This document shows, in pieces, positions 54,122-63,164 of a stretch of DNA of 64,000 nucleotides. The stretch is from the NCBI RefSeq assembly GCF_002160325.1, contig NZ_NFKJ01000012.1:1-64000 (forward strand), given 5' to 3'. Below the pieces are notes generated by a model that was given only the letters and a program-made list of their open reading frames with translations, searched no databases and had not been told where the DNA came from. The stretch comes from Lachnoclostridium sp. An181. Lineage in GTDB: Bacteria; Bacillota; Clostridia; Lachnospirales; Lachnospiraceae. Numbering within the stretch: the stretch's first letter is position 1; each line of letters begins with the position of its first letter. A program made the position numbers and the translations under genes.

Positions 54122-54408
54122 ACCTCCTTATCTTTTTTCTCCATGAATTTTCTGCTGAGGATAAACACAAGGATCATGGAAAAGAAAGAAGGGATAAAGC
54201 ACAGGATAAAAGACTGCAATCCCAGTGATGTCAGCTCTTTGATAAAGTTTTCTCTGCGCCCAAGCATGACACCCATGGAAAAAATAAGAAGGCAGGTACA
54301 GATGACCTGAGCATATTCATTGAATTTTTTGTATTTTGCCGGAAAAATCCGGTTGCCGATAAGTCCTCCGGCACACATGATCAATAAAATGTCCATAGTA
54401 ATACTCAT
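54115..54408 (-). CDS. LysO-family (DUF340) exporter, N-terminal part
   Basis: A protein of 97 residues with three membrane spans, matching the N-terminal part of LysO: MDILLIMCAGGLIGNRIFP, then CTCLLIFSMGVMLGRRENFI. It is the first gene of the leftward pair. The split form is common in Firmicutes and need not be damage: the break lies in a charged loop (SRKFMEKKDKEVC) and both parts have good starts. Confidence 0.82.
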   Translation of the reverse strand: MSITMDILLIMCAGGLIGNRIFPAKYKKFNEYAQVICTCLLIFSMGVMLGRRENFIKELTSLGLQSFILCFIPSFFSMILVFILSRKFMEKKDKEVC

Positions 54409-54485
54409 TCCTTTGTACTTTTGTAAAATCCTTGTCTAGGATAGCATGGATATATCAGAATTGACAAGGAAAATACACCTATTTG

Positions 54486-54515
54486 TTGTGAAAGTAAGCG
54501 TTCGGATGGTATAAT
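54486..54515 (+). promoter_or_regulatory. promoter of the second GH84 gene
   Basis: TTGTGA (54486-54491), an 18-base spacer, and TATAAT (54510-54515) preceded by TGG, an extended -10. It is about 63 bases before the start codon. Confidence 0.65.
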
Positions 54516-54578
54516 GATGCACATAGGGGGACAGAAAGAATATGGCAACAATGATTTCAAGCCCAAAGGAGGTAAGTT

Positions 54579-57500
54579 ATGAGGAAGATGTCAAGGAAAA
54601 TCTTCTGTCTTCTGACAGTATTTTGTATGCTTACAGGCATGATACTTCCATCCGGAAGTGCTGCGGCAAAAGAGACAGAAGGAAAAGTTTCGGAGACGGC
54701 AAATTATAAAATTTATCCGACTCCGCAAAAGGTAACAGATGAAAATACACAGATCACATTGAGCGAAGAGATCAATGTCATCAAAGAGAGCGGAATCGAC
54801 AAGATAACGGAAAACCGTATCAATGAGGTGTTGGAAGAAGCAGGATATCAGGTATCCTACAGTGACAGCGAAAAAGCGGACAGCACGAACCTGTATGTGG
54901 GGATCAACGGTTCAGGCGAGAGTGCAGACACCCATGAGAATGTGCCAAAAGACGTATTTGCAGAAGGGGAGAATAAATACGACATGCACGTGCTCAAAGT
55001 TTTTGAGGACGGAGATATTGTAATCCTTGGAAAGGATACGGACGCTGCGTTCTATGCGCTTGCTACGCTGGAGCAGATGTTCGCACAAAGTGAGAGCGGC
55101 ACTTTGAAGGTGTCTACATTTGAGGATTACGCATTCCAGAAATACCGTGGAGCAGTAGAGGGATATTATGGCTATCCGTGGAGCGTGGAGGGCACGCTGG
55201 ACTGGATGGAATTCGCAAAACGCTACAAAATGAACATGTTTTTGTACGGACCAAAATCTGACCCGTATCATCTTGGAAAATGGGACGAGGAGTATCCGGA
55301 TGAAGTCTCCGAAGAGGATTCCAAAAACGGAGTGCGCACCAAAGACGAGATGAGACAGTACGCAGAAGCAGCGGCTGCAAGCAAAGTAAGCTTTGTCTGG
55401 GTGGCACACCCTGCAATGCAAAAGCCAATCGATTTCACGAATGAGGAGACGATCGAAGAAGGACTTGTGCGTTTGATGGACAAATTCAGTCATATGTATG
55501 ATCTTGGTGTTCGTCAGTTTGGTATTTTTGTGGACGATATTTCAGAATCAGTGGCAGCACAGACAGCGGACATGCAGGTATACATGTTAAACGAGATCCA
55601 GAACCGTTTGTATGAGAAATACAATGGAGAAGGCCAAAGTCCGGAAGATCAAGTAAAAGGATTATTTTTCACTCCGGCATGGTACACGACCGGATCAAGT
55701 TATGGAGCCAGCTGTCTGCCAAAATTTAAGGCAGTCCATGAAGATGTGGAATTCTGTTTCACAGGAAACGCAGTATTTTCCAACATCAGCAACAGTTCAG
55801 CGACAACATTTAAAAACTGGCTCGGACGTACACCTGTCATGTGGTGGAACTATCCGGTAAACGATGCCAGCGATGCTGTTTTCTATACAAACCCGATCAA
55901 TCATTATTACGGACAGGATTCCAATCCGACTAATCTGGAAGGTGTTCTCTCAAACCCAATGAACTATGCGGAGGCGTCCAAAGTCGCATTCTTTGGACTT
56001 GCAGACTATACATGGAATCCGAAAGCTTTTGACGCGATGGCAAACTGGGAAGACAGTTTTAGAGCTATGATGCCTGACGATGCGGATATGGCGGCAGCGT
56101 TAAGAGAAGCATACGGAAATCTCAATCAGACCTTTGTTCCGGCTGATGTAAAAAATGTTCTTGACGGATATCAGAGCGGAAATAAAGCATCTGCGGCAGC
56201 TATCCGCGATAAAATGTATACGATCATGGATGCTATCAAAAAGGTAGAAACATTGGCACAAAGTGAACGTGTGGCGGATCAGCTGATCGTTGAGGAAGCA
56301 CAGACATCTTTCAACAAGCTGTATGACATGGCAGCGCTGATTGGAGGAGCTATGGCAACAGTATCCAGCGATGATCCGGTGGATCAGGTTCATGGTTATT
56401 ACATTGCTCAGGAGGCAATCGAGAGACTGGATACTCCAAAGAATGAACGTTACCAGATCATCTCTTTGGAAGGAGCAGGAGAAGATATCTACAGCAGCGT
56501 TGTGGAAGCCTGCCCGTCAGAGCGCGGACTTGAGCCGTTTATGGCAACAGCAAGAGAAGTGCTGGATGACTTTGCAGTGGAAGACGCAGACACAAGCGGT
56601 GTTGCAATTGAACAGGTGAACATCACACCAAATGAAAATGTGGAAGTACGTCAAGGAACGACGCAGCAGTTTTTGGCAGCTGTGGATGCAGACAGAGAGA
56701 ATGTAAATGAAGTACTCTGGTCTGTAGAAGGTGCCGAGGCAGAAGGGACATCCATCAACAAAAACGGAGTTCTGACTGTAGACACAGATGAAACAGCACG
56801 AGAGTTGAATGTGACAGCAACATCTGTATATGACAAAGAAAAATCAGTGACAGTCAAGGTTACAGTTATTGATAAAATTTATACGGACCCGACCATTCCG
56901 GTCAACTTAGGACCACAGGCAACCATCCTTCACGCAACCGGATCACCGGCACAAGGAGAGGGACCGGAATATGCCTTTGACGACAATGATTCCACAAAAT
57001 GGTGTACAGGAGGAAGCCTGTACAGAAATCAGTGGCTTGCATTTGACCTTGGTGCAGTGAAAACCATCAGTGAATGGCAGATGGTAGGCGGTGGAATTGA
57101 GCATGAGCTTTACACACCTTCAGCATTCTCTTTGCAGGTACTGAAAGATGAAAATCCAACGCAAGAGCAGTTAGCGGATGTCTCTTATCTTGGAAACAAT
57201 GACAACTGGGAAACTGTTTCAGAATATACGAATAACACAGAAAATGATGTGAGAACAGATTTCGATCCTGCGATCGAAGGAAGATATTTCCGTTTTTATG
57301 TGGCAAATGCCATTCAGCCAGGAGCACCGTATCCGTCAACACGTATTTTTGAACTGCGTGTATTTGGTGTGGACAAAGCAACTGTAGAGCGTACCCATTC
57401 TCTGACGATAGATTCCAATATCAAAAATGGAACGCTCGCTGTGGACGCAGCTCATTTTGAAGAGGGCGCAAAAGTCAATATCCAGGTTTTGCCGGATGAG

Positions 57501-58445
57501 AACTACCAGCTGAAACCAGGATCTTTGACATACAATGGTACACAGATAGAGGGAACTTCTTTCCTTATGCCAGGTGAAGATGTTGTGCTGAGCGCAGCCT
57601 TTGAACCGATTTCAGAAAGTAAACTTTCTACAGATGTGTTAGAATATACACTTGGACTTGCAGCTACAGCGGACACAGAAGGTGTGCTGCAGTCTGTTGT
57701 AGACAGATTCCAGAAAGCCGTGGAAAATGGACAGGATATTTTGGACAGAGCAAAGAGCGGTGATGCATCTGTGACCCAGGAAATGATAGATGAGGCATGG
57801 AAGGAGATCATCACAAGCATGCAGTATCTTTCCTTTAAACAGGGAAACAAGGAAGATTTGCAGAAAGTGTATGACATGGCGGCAAATCTGGATTTGGACC
57901 GCTATCTGGAGGAAGGCAAAGAGGCATTCCGGTCAGCCCTGACTTTGGCTGAAACTGTGTTGAGTGATGGTGATGCGATGCAGGATGAGGTAAATGGTGC
58001 ATGGAAGACATTGCTTTCGGCCATGAGTGAGCTTAGGCTGAAACCGGACAAGTCTGCATTGAATGAGCTGATCGTCACTGCGATGTCTCTTAAGGAGGAC
58101 GATTACGAGGCGGAAGGATTTGCAGTGATGAGAACAGCCCTGGCAGAAGCGACGGCAGTATATAAAGATGAGACAGCCACAGAGGAAACGGTTGCAAAAG
58201 CAACGGCGAACCTTCAGGACGCTTTGTCCGGTCTGAAACAGGCATCTGCTGAAGATACCCGGAATACGCAGACAAGCACAAATACAAATGCCAATACCAA
58301 TGTGGATCAGGGCAAAGCAGACACAGCCCCAAATTCCAATGTAAAGAGTGTAAAAACAGGGGATGAGACAGTTGTAGTATGGCTTATATTTGCAATGGCA
58401 ATGGCAGCGGGGATCTGTTTTGCACAGAAGAAAAAAATGAAATAA
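54579..58445 (+). CDS. surface-anchored GH84 beta-N-acetylglucosaminidase (second)
   Basis: A protein of 1288 residues. Signal peptide 1-28; GH84 N-terminal domain (45-180); catalytic barrel (about 185-470) with YRGAVEGYYGYPWS and the Asp pair D319-D320 in FVDDISE; helical linker to about 665; BIG_2 Ig-like (675-765); discoidin/CBM32 (777-932); a small beta-repeat domain (HSLTIDSNIKNGTLAVD to VVLSAAFE, 942-1010); shared module (DNA 57627-58240); KSVKTGD near 1258, a membrane segment and a KKKMK tail. It differs from the GH84 at 32811 in lacking the long FIVAR stalk and in having an Ig domain between linker and CBM, so it is not a recent copy. AAAGGAGG lies 6 bases before the ATG. Expected to release GlcNAc from mucin or host glycoproteins. 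Confidence 0.93.
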   Translation: MRKMSRKIFCLLTVFCMLTGMILPSGSAAAKETEGKVSETANYKIYPTPQKVTDENTQITLSEEINVIKESGIDKITENRINEVLEEAGYQVSYSDSEKADSTNLYVGINGSGESADTHENVPKDVFAEGENKYDMHVLKVFEDGDIVILGKDTDAAFYALATLEQMFAQSESGTLKVSTFEDYAFQKYRGAVEGYYGYPWSVEGTLDWMEFAKRYKMNMFLYGPKSDPYHLGKWDEEYPDEVSEEDSKNGVRTKDEMRQYAEAAAASKVSFVWVAHPAMQKPIDFTNEETIEEGLVRLMDKFSHMYDLGVRQFGIFVDDISESVAAQTADMQVYMLNEIQNRLYEKYNGEGQSPEDQVKGLFFTPAWYTTGSSYGASCLPKFKAVHEDVEFCFTGNAVFSNISNSSATTFKNWLGRTPVMWWNYPVNDASDAVFYTNPINHYYGQDSNPTNLEGVLSNPMNYAEASKVAFFGLADYTWNPKAFDAMANWEDSFRAMMPDDADMAAALREAYGNLNQTFVPADVKNVLDGYQSGNKASAAAIRDKMYTIMDAIKKVETLAQSERVADQLIVEEAQTSFNKLYDMAALIGGAMATVSSDDPVDQVHGYYIAQEAIERLDTPKNERYQIISLEGAGEDIYSSVVEACPSERGLEPFMATAREVLDDFAVEDADTSGVAIEQVNITPNENVEVRQGTTQQFLAAVDADRENVNEVLWSVEGAEAEGTSINKNGVLTVDTDETARELNVTATSVYDKEKSVTVKVTVIDKIYTDPTIPVNLGPQATILHATGSPAQGEGPEYAFDDNDSTKWCTGGSLYRNQWLAFDLGAVKTISEWQMVGGGIEHELYTPSAFSLQVLKDENPTQEQLADVSYLGNNDNWETVSEYTNNTENDVRTDFDPAIEGRYFRFYVANAIQPGAPYPSTRIFELRVFGVDKATVERTHSLTIDSNIKNGTLAVDAAHFEEGAKVNIQVLPDENYQLKPGSLTYNGTQIEGTSFLMPGEDVVLSAAFEPISESKLSTDVLEYTLGLAATADTEGVLQSVVDRFQKAVENGQDILDRAKSGDASVTQEMIDEAWKEIITSMQYLSFKQGNKEDLQKVYDMAANLDLDRYLEEGKEAFRSALTLAETVLSDGDAMQDEVNGAWKTLLSAMSELRLKPDKSALNELIVTAMSLKEDDYEAEGFAVMRTALAEATAVYKDETATEETVAKATANLQDALSGLKQASAEDTRNTQTSTNTNANTNVDQGKADTAPNSNVKSVKTGDETVVVWLIFAMAMAAGICFAQKKKMK

Positions 58446-58466
58446 GGGTTCCATGGATGGGATGTA

Positions 58467-58506
58467 AAGAGCTCTTCCGGCAGTCTGCCGGAGGGGCTTT
58501 TTGATT
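58467..58506 (+). terminator. terminator after the second GH84 gene
   Basis: A stem of about 15 pairs including G-T pairs (58467-58481 with 58485-58500) centred on CCGGCA/TGCCGG, followed by T. Its T tract overlaps the -35 of the next gene. Confidence 0.85.
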
Positions 58507-58530
58507 TTTATCCGCAAAATGTGTTATACT
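58501..58530 (+). promoter_or_regulatory. promoter of the dehydratase pair
   Basis: TTGATT (58501-58506), an 18-base spacer and TATACT (58525-58530), 28 bases before the start codon. Confidence 0.55.
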
Positions 58531-58557
58531 AATCCATCAGGAAAAGAGGGTGATAAT

Positions 58558-59832
58558 ATGTCCGTAGTGGATAAATATATAGACTATGTAAAAGAAGAGG
58601 CAAAAGTGGAGCCAAAAAAGGGATGGAAGAAGATGGTGTTTGGTTTTTGGGCAAACAAATGGAAGACAAAGCTGGCGCCCAAAAAGGGGATTTCCAAAGG
58701 GTATCAAAAGCTGGAGGCCATGATGATGTCTCTTGTGGCAGACACACTTGGAGAGAAGAAACCCTATGTTTGGGGAAATATTTTCGCGCCGTGTGAGTTG
58801 ATGCAGTGTTTTGGACTGCAGACTCTCTCCATTGAATGCCTGTCCTGTTATTTGACAGGCTTTCATCTGGAAGACTATTTTATTGATTATGCCCAAAACG
58901 AGGGGATCGCGCCAACGCTTTGTTCCTACCATAAAACCTTTGTGGGGGCTGTGGACAGCCAGGTAGTGCCAGGTCCTGACTATGCGGTGACAACATCGCT
59001 TTCCTGCGATGGAAATTTAAATACATTCCGCTATCTGGAAAAAAAGATCGGTGTTCCGTTTACCTTTCTGGACGTTCCGTATTCAGATGATAGAGATTCT
59101 GTTGTATATCTTGCCTCTCAGCTTGAAGAACTTGCAAAAGCTTTGGAGCAAAGAACAGGAATACGGTTTTTGGAGGAAAGATTAAAAGAGACGATCCGGA
59201 TTGAAAATGAGACGAGAAAAGAGCTGATGAAGTTTTTTAAGCTGCAGGCAGTGCATTATTATCCGGGAGAGCTTATCAGCCATCTCTATATGATGATGGG
59301 GATGCACCTGCTCATTGGAACAAAAGAATTTTTAGAGCTTATCAAATTTATGGTGGAAGATATCAAAACCTATCCGAAATTTGAAGGAAAGAAAATTTTG
59401 TGGGTCCATCTGATGCCGTTCTATCAGGAGAGCCTGAAAAAATATTTTTATGCAAGCAAAAAATATCAGATTGTGGCAAGCGATATCATTCTTGATTTTA
59501 TGGAAGAGCTGGACGCAGAAAAACCATTTGAGTCATTGGCGAAAAAGATCATCAGAAATCTGTACAACGGCTCCTATGAGCACAAGGCGGATATGATAGA
59601 AAAGCTGGCGGACAGACTTTGTCCGGATGCTGTCATACACTTCTGTCATTGGGGATGTAAACAGGCATCAGGGGGCAGCATCATATTAAAAGAGCGGATG
59701 CAAAAGAAAGGACTTCCGATGCTGATCTTGGACGGAGATGGGATTGACAAGCGAAACAGCCATGACGGGCAGATCAAGACAAGGCTGGAAGCATTTCTGG
59801 AGATGATAGAGAGCGGAGGAGAGACATGTTAG
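58558..59832 (+). CDS. 2-hydroxyacyl-CoA dehydratase (HgdB-like) subunit
   Basis: A protein of 424 residues of the 2-hydroxyglutaryl-CoA dehydratase D-component / BcrB-BcrC family. Cysteines able to hold an Fe-S cluster lie in FAPCELMQCFG, IECLSCYLTG, TLCSYHK and TSLSCDG in the first third, and in HFCHWGCKQASGG near the C-terminus, which is characteristic of the family. These radical enzymes need one electron from an ATP-driven activator, supplied here by the fused downstream gene. The substrate acyl-CoA is unknown; no CoA-transferase or electron-transfer flavoprotein is nearby. ATG 58558 has GAGGG 7 bases before. Its end overlaps the next gene by 7 bases. Confidence 0.85.
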   Translation: MSVVDKYIDYVKEEAKVEPKKGWKKMVFGFWANKWKTKLAPKKGISKGYQKLEAMMMSLVADTLGEKKPYVWGNIFAPCELMQCFGLQTLSIECLSCYLTGFHLEDYFIDYAQNEGIAPTLCSYHKTFVGAVDSQVVPGPDYAVTTSLSCDGNLNTFRYLEKKIGVPFTFLDVPYSDDRDSVVYLASQLEELAKALEQRTGIRFLEERLKETIRIENETRKELMKFFKLQAVHYYPGELISHLYMMMGMHLLIGTKEFLELIKFMVEDIKTYPKFEGKKILWVHLMPFYQESLKKYFYASKKYQIVASDIILDFMEELDAEKPFESLAKKIIRNLYNGSYEHKADMIEKLADRLCPDAVIHFCHWGCKQASGGSIILKERMQKKGLPMLILDGDGIDKRNSHDGQIKTRLEAFLEMIESGGETC

Positions 59833-61490
59833 GATATATTTGTAAATATGCACCCGTGGAAATTTTTGAGTCCATGGGAGTAGAAATGGAAAGAATCGAA
59901 CCGGAGGTTTCCAATTTTAATCATGCGGACATGAAGATGCATCCCAATATCTGCAGTTTTGCAAAAGGAGTGCTGGAGGAGATGCTGCAAAAGGATTATG
60001 AAGGCATTATCCTGACTACTTGCTGTGACAGTATCCGCAGACTGTATGATGTACTCAAAAAAGAATATCCAAAGAAATTTATCTATATGCTGGACACGCC
60101 GAGGATCACAAAAGATGCAGGGATTGTCCTCTATGAAAAACGGATCCGCCAGATGGTGAAAGCATATGAAAGTTTTTGCGGCAAACATTTTTGTGAAGAA
60201 ACATTCTTGGAGTTTTTGAAAAAGAAAAAAAAGACCCAGGAGATTTCTGTGAAAAAAGACGTGCCAAACATTGGAATCGCAGGTGCAAGGGCAAATGCGA
60301 GCATCAAAGAGATTCTTGAAAAAAACAAGGCGAATGTGGCGTTTGATGTAACCTGCACCGGACTTGCAAGAAAAGTTCTTGTGGATGAGAGGGAAGTTTT
60401 GACAGGTTACACAAGAGGACTGTTAAGTCAGTTTCCGTGCATGAGGATGGAGACGGCAGCGAACAGGGAGGAACTTATCCTGCGCTATATGGACAGTGTG
60501 GATGGGATCGTGTATCACACGGTGCAGTTTTGCGACAACTATTCTTATGAGTATGCATGGCTCAAAGAAGTGGTGAAAAAGCCAATGCTGCAGTTGGAAA
60601 CGGACTATACAAGGCAAAGCTACGGACAGGTATTGACAAGGCTGCAAGCATTTTTAGAGTCGCTTACAGGAAATAAAAAGGCGAAAATAAAAAAGACAGG
60701 AGAGAAAGAACGTATGTATGTGATGGGAATTGACAGTGGTTCCACGTCCACAAACGCAGTGATCATGGACAAAGACAGAAAGATCCTGGCATTTTCTGTT
60801 GTGAGAACCGGAGCAAAATCAGGGGAAAGTGCAAATAAAGTACTCAAGGATGTACTGCAAAAAGCCGGTTTAAAGCAAGAAGACCTTGCAAGGATCGTAT
60901 CCACCGGATATGGAAGAGTGAGCATTCCATTTGCAGATGAAAATGTCACGGAAATCAGCTGCCATGGAAGAGGCGCCCATTATTTCAATCCTAAAATACG
61001 GACGATACTGGATATAGGAGGACAGGACAGCAAAGGTATTAAGCTTAGCAAAACAGGTGAAGTCTCAGACTTTGTCATGAACGATAAATGCGCGGCAGGG
61101 ACAGGAAGGTTTCTTGAGATGATCGCCAGGACGCTGGAGATCGACGTGGATGAACTGGGTCCGGTTGCCCTGGAATCAAAAGAGAATATTGAAATCACCA
61201 GCATGTGTTCTGTATTTGCGGAATCGGAAGTGATTTCCCTGATCGCAAACAATAAAGAAAAATCCGACATTGCAGCCGGGGTGTGCAGGGCGATCGCGAA
61301 CAAAGCTTACTCGCTTTTGAAACGGGTCGGCGTGGAACCGGAGTTTATGATGACTGGAGGTGTGGCTAAAAATCCGGGTGTCGTGAAGGCAGTGGAGGAA
61401 AAAATAGGCGCTCCGCTTTACATTTGCCCGGAGCCGGAAATTGTCGGTGCAACAGGAGCAGCTCTCTATGCTCTGGATAAAATGGAGTAA
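59826..61490 (+). CDS. HgdB-like dehydratase subunit fused to BadF/HgdC-type activator ATPase
   Basis: A protein of 554 residues in two halves. Residues 1-290 resemble a second dehydratase subunit (YICKYAPVEIFESMG, LTTCCDSIRRLYDVL, QFCDNYSYEYAW). Residues 297-554 are an ASKHA-fold activator: MGIDSGSTSTNAVIMD (phosphate loop), ILDIGGQDSKGIKL, MNDKCAAGTGRFLEMIA (cysteine for the bridging 4Fe-4S cluster), SMCSVFAESEVISL (second cysteine) and MTGGVAKNPGVV. In characterised systems the activator is a separate homodimeric protein; here it is joined to a subunit, an arrangement also found in some Clostridia proteins of unknown substrate. It overlaps the preceding gene by 7 bases, so the two are translated together and likely form one complex. 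Confidence 0.88.
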   Translation: MLGYICKYAPVEIFESMGVEMERIEPEVSNFNHADMKMHPNICSFAKGVLEEMLQKDYEGIILTTCCDSIRRLYDVLKKEYPKKFIYMLDTPRITKDAGIVLYEKRIRQMVKAYESFCGKHFCEETFLEFLKKKKKTQEISVKKDVPNIGIAGARANASIKEILEKNKANVAFDVTCTGLARKVLVDEREVLTGYTRGLLSQFPCMRMETAANREELILRYMDSVDGIVYHTVQFCDNYSYEYAWLKEVVKKPMLQLETDYTRQSYGQVLTRLQAFLESLTGNKKAKIKKTGEKERMYVMGIDSGSTSTNAVIMDKDRKILAFSVVRTGAKSGESANKVLKDVLQKAGLKQEDLARIVSTGYGRVSIPFADENVTEISCHGRGAHYFNPKIRTILDIGGQDSKGIKLSKTGEVSDFVMNDKCAAGTGRFLEMIARTLEIDVDELGPVALESKENIEITSMCSVFAESEVISLIANNKEKSDIAAGVCRAIANKAYSLLKRVGVEPEFMMTGGVAKNPGVVKAVEEKIGAPLYICPEPEIVGATGAALYALDKME

Positions 61491-61573
61491 GGAAATTGTC
61501 GAAGAAACGGGGAGATTATGATAAAATAGAAACAGCTAACATAGAATAACCATAGAGGAGAGGGGTGGGGCAT

Positions 61574-62641
61574 ATGAAAAAAGGAAGATGCAGTCTGTGT
61601 GGCGGGAAACTTGCCGGAAACCGTTGCCGGCTTTGTGGGCTGGACAATTCTTTCAATGACAAGGAGCGGCGATATGAAAGGGAAAGCAGTGTACAAGGCT
61701 ATGTCAAAGAAGAAAAAGGAAGGTCGGATACTGTTGCAGAGATCAAAAAGAAAAATGTCAACAATTATGTATACAAGCCCGGGAGCTCTCTCAAAAGAAC
61801 GAAGAATAAGGTAAAACCTGCTCCTAAAGAGAGGTTTATGAAGTATGTCAGTACTCTTATCTGCATTGTTGCGGCCATCAGTGGTCTTGTCAGCTACTTG
61901 CCCGAGATAAAAGAGGATATTTTACATATAAATTCTTCGACAAATGAGGAAATTTCGGAAGAGACAGACACATATGCGTATGTAACGCGCGAGATTCCCG
62001 AGGAAGGAACTGAATTTGAAGAGTTTTTGGGGCCAGGGTTTTATCAGGTCGGTGTCCATGTGCCGGAGGGGATATATCAGATAGAATTGGCCGATGGAAG
62101 AGGCAGCATGACTCTTTACGACGAGGAAAATGTGATCTTTGATTATAGTCTGTTTGGAACAGACGTGGTGTTTGAAGATGAGGTAGTGGAAAAGGATGAC
62201 ATGAGGCTGTATAATGGAGCAACATTTAAGATTGGCGAAGGGGTTGTCTTAAAACTGAAGACATTCAATGGCCAGCCTCTTAAACAGGAATTTACCGAAA
62301 ATCCACTCAAAGATACAATCCCGGTAAGCGGGGAGTACACTGTTGGAGCAGATGAAGTTCAGGAAGGCATTTATAACATTCGCATTACAAGCGATGAGGG
62401 AAGTGCAACCATCACATATAAGGAGGGGGTGTCAGATTATATCTGGATGGAAAAAGAAACGCATCAGACAGAAGATATGGTTTATGAAGAGAATGGATGC
62501 AAAAATGTGGTCCTCCCAAAAGGCGCAACGGTTTTATTTGAAGGGGATGGTATTTACCTGGAGCCTTGCGAAGATTACTATGAAGTGGACTACAATACAT
62601 ATTCAAGCAGAATTTTGACGGATTCAGACAGAAACTGTTGA
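61574..62641 (+). CDS. zinc-ribbon membrane protein of unknown function
   Basis: A protein of 355 residues. The N-terminus has two Cys-x2-Cys knuckles (CSLCGGKLAGNRCRLCGLD) that form a zinc ribbon, then a basic stretch, one membrane span (about 97-115, YVSTLICIVAAISGLVSYL), and an outside part with two similar beta-repeats: GFYQVGVHVPEGIYQIEL (about 155) and GEYTVGADEVQEGIYNIRI (about 255). The topology is a cytoplasmic zinc ribbon with extracellular repeats. The function is not known. ATG 61574 is used; a GTG at 61565 is also in frame but lies inside the purine-rich ribosome-site region. It is a single gene before nfeD. Confidence 0.75.
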   Translation: MKKGRCSLCGGKLAGNRCRLCGLDNSFNDKERRYERESSVQGYVKEEKGRSDTVAEIKKKNVNNYVYKPGSSLKRTKNKVKPAPKERFMKYVSTLICIVAAISGLVSYLPEIKEDILHINSSTNEEISEETDTYAYVTREIPEEGTEFEEFLGPGFYQVGVHVPEGIYQIELADGRGSMTLYDEENVIFDYSLFGTDVVFEDEVVEKDDMRLYNGATFKIGEGVVLKLKTFNGQPLKQEFTENPLKDTIPVSGEYTVGADEVQEGIYNIRITSDEGSATITYKEGVSDYIWMEKETHQTEDMVYEENGCKNVVLPKGATVLFEGDGIYLEPCEDYYEVDYNTYSSRILTDSDRNC

Positions 62642-62696
62642 ATCCAGGAACAAAACTTCATATGATGATCATATCTTCCAGGAAGGAGGCGAGCAC

Positions 62697-63161
62697 ATGG
62701 GAACATTTACATTGACGCCGGGCACAATGATCCTTGTCTGGCTGGGACTGCTTATTATCCTGGTTTTGATCGAACTGCTGACAGTGGGACTTACAACGAT
62801 TTGGTTTGCCGGGGGCTCTCTTGCAGCGATTATTGCAAACCTTTGCGGAGTGGGGATTATCGGACAGATCGTGATATTTCTGGTTGTCTCCTGCATCCTT
62901 TTGATTTTTACGAGGCCGTGGGCATTGAAGTATTTAAATCAAAACCGCACAAGGACCAATTATGAAGGTGTGATCGGCAAAGTGATCCGAATCACCGAAA
63001 GGGTGGATAATCTTTCTCAGACAGGGAAAAGTATTGTAGACGGACAGGAGTGGACAGTTCGGGCCACGGAGGATAATGAGGTGCTGGAAAAGGGAGAGCT
63101 GGCAAAAGTTGTCAATATTTCCGGAGTGAAACTGATCGTAATAAAATATGAGGAGGAATAA
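62697..63161 (+). CDS. NfeD-family membrane protein
   Basis: A protein of 154 residues with three membrane segments (about 12-32, 36-53 and 57-78) followed by a soluble beta-barrel (OB-fold) domain: YEGVIGKVIRITERVDNLSQTGKSIVDGQEWTVRATE. This is the short NfeD form that partners SPFH proteins in membrane microdomains. AAGGAGG lies 7 bases before the ATG, and the SPFH gene starts 3 bases after the stop, so the pair is one operon. Confidence 0.9.
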   Translation: MGTFTLTPGTMILVWLGLLIILVLIELLTVGLTTIWFAGGSLAAIIANLCGVGIIGQIVIFLVVSCILLIFTRPWALKYLNQNRTRTNYEGVIGKVIRITERVDNLSQTGKSIVDGQEWTVRATEDNEVLEKGELAKVVNISGVKLIVIKYEEE

Positions 63162-63164
63162 GTT

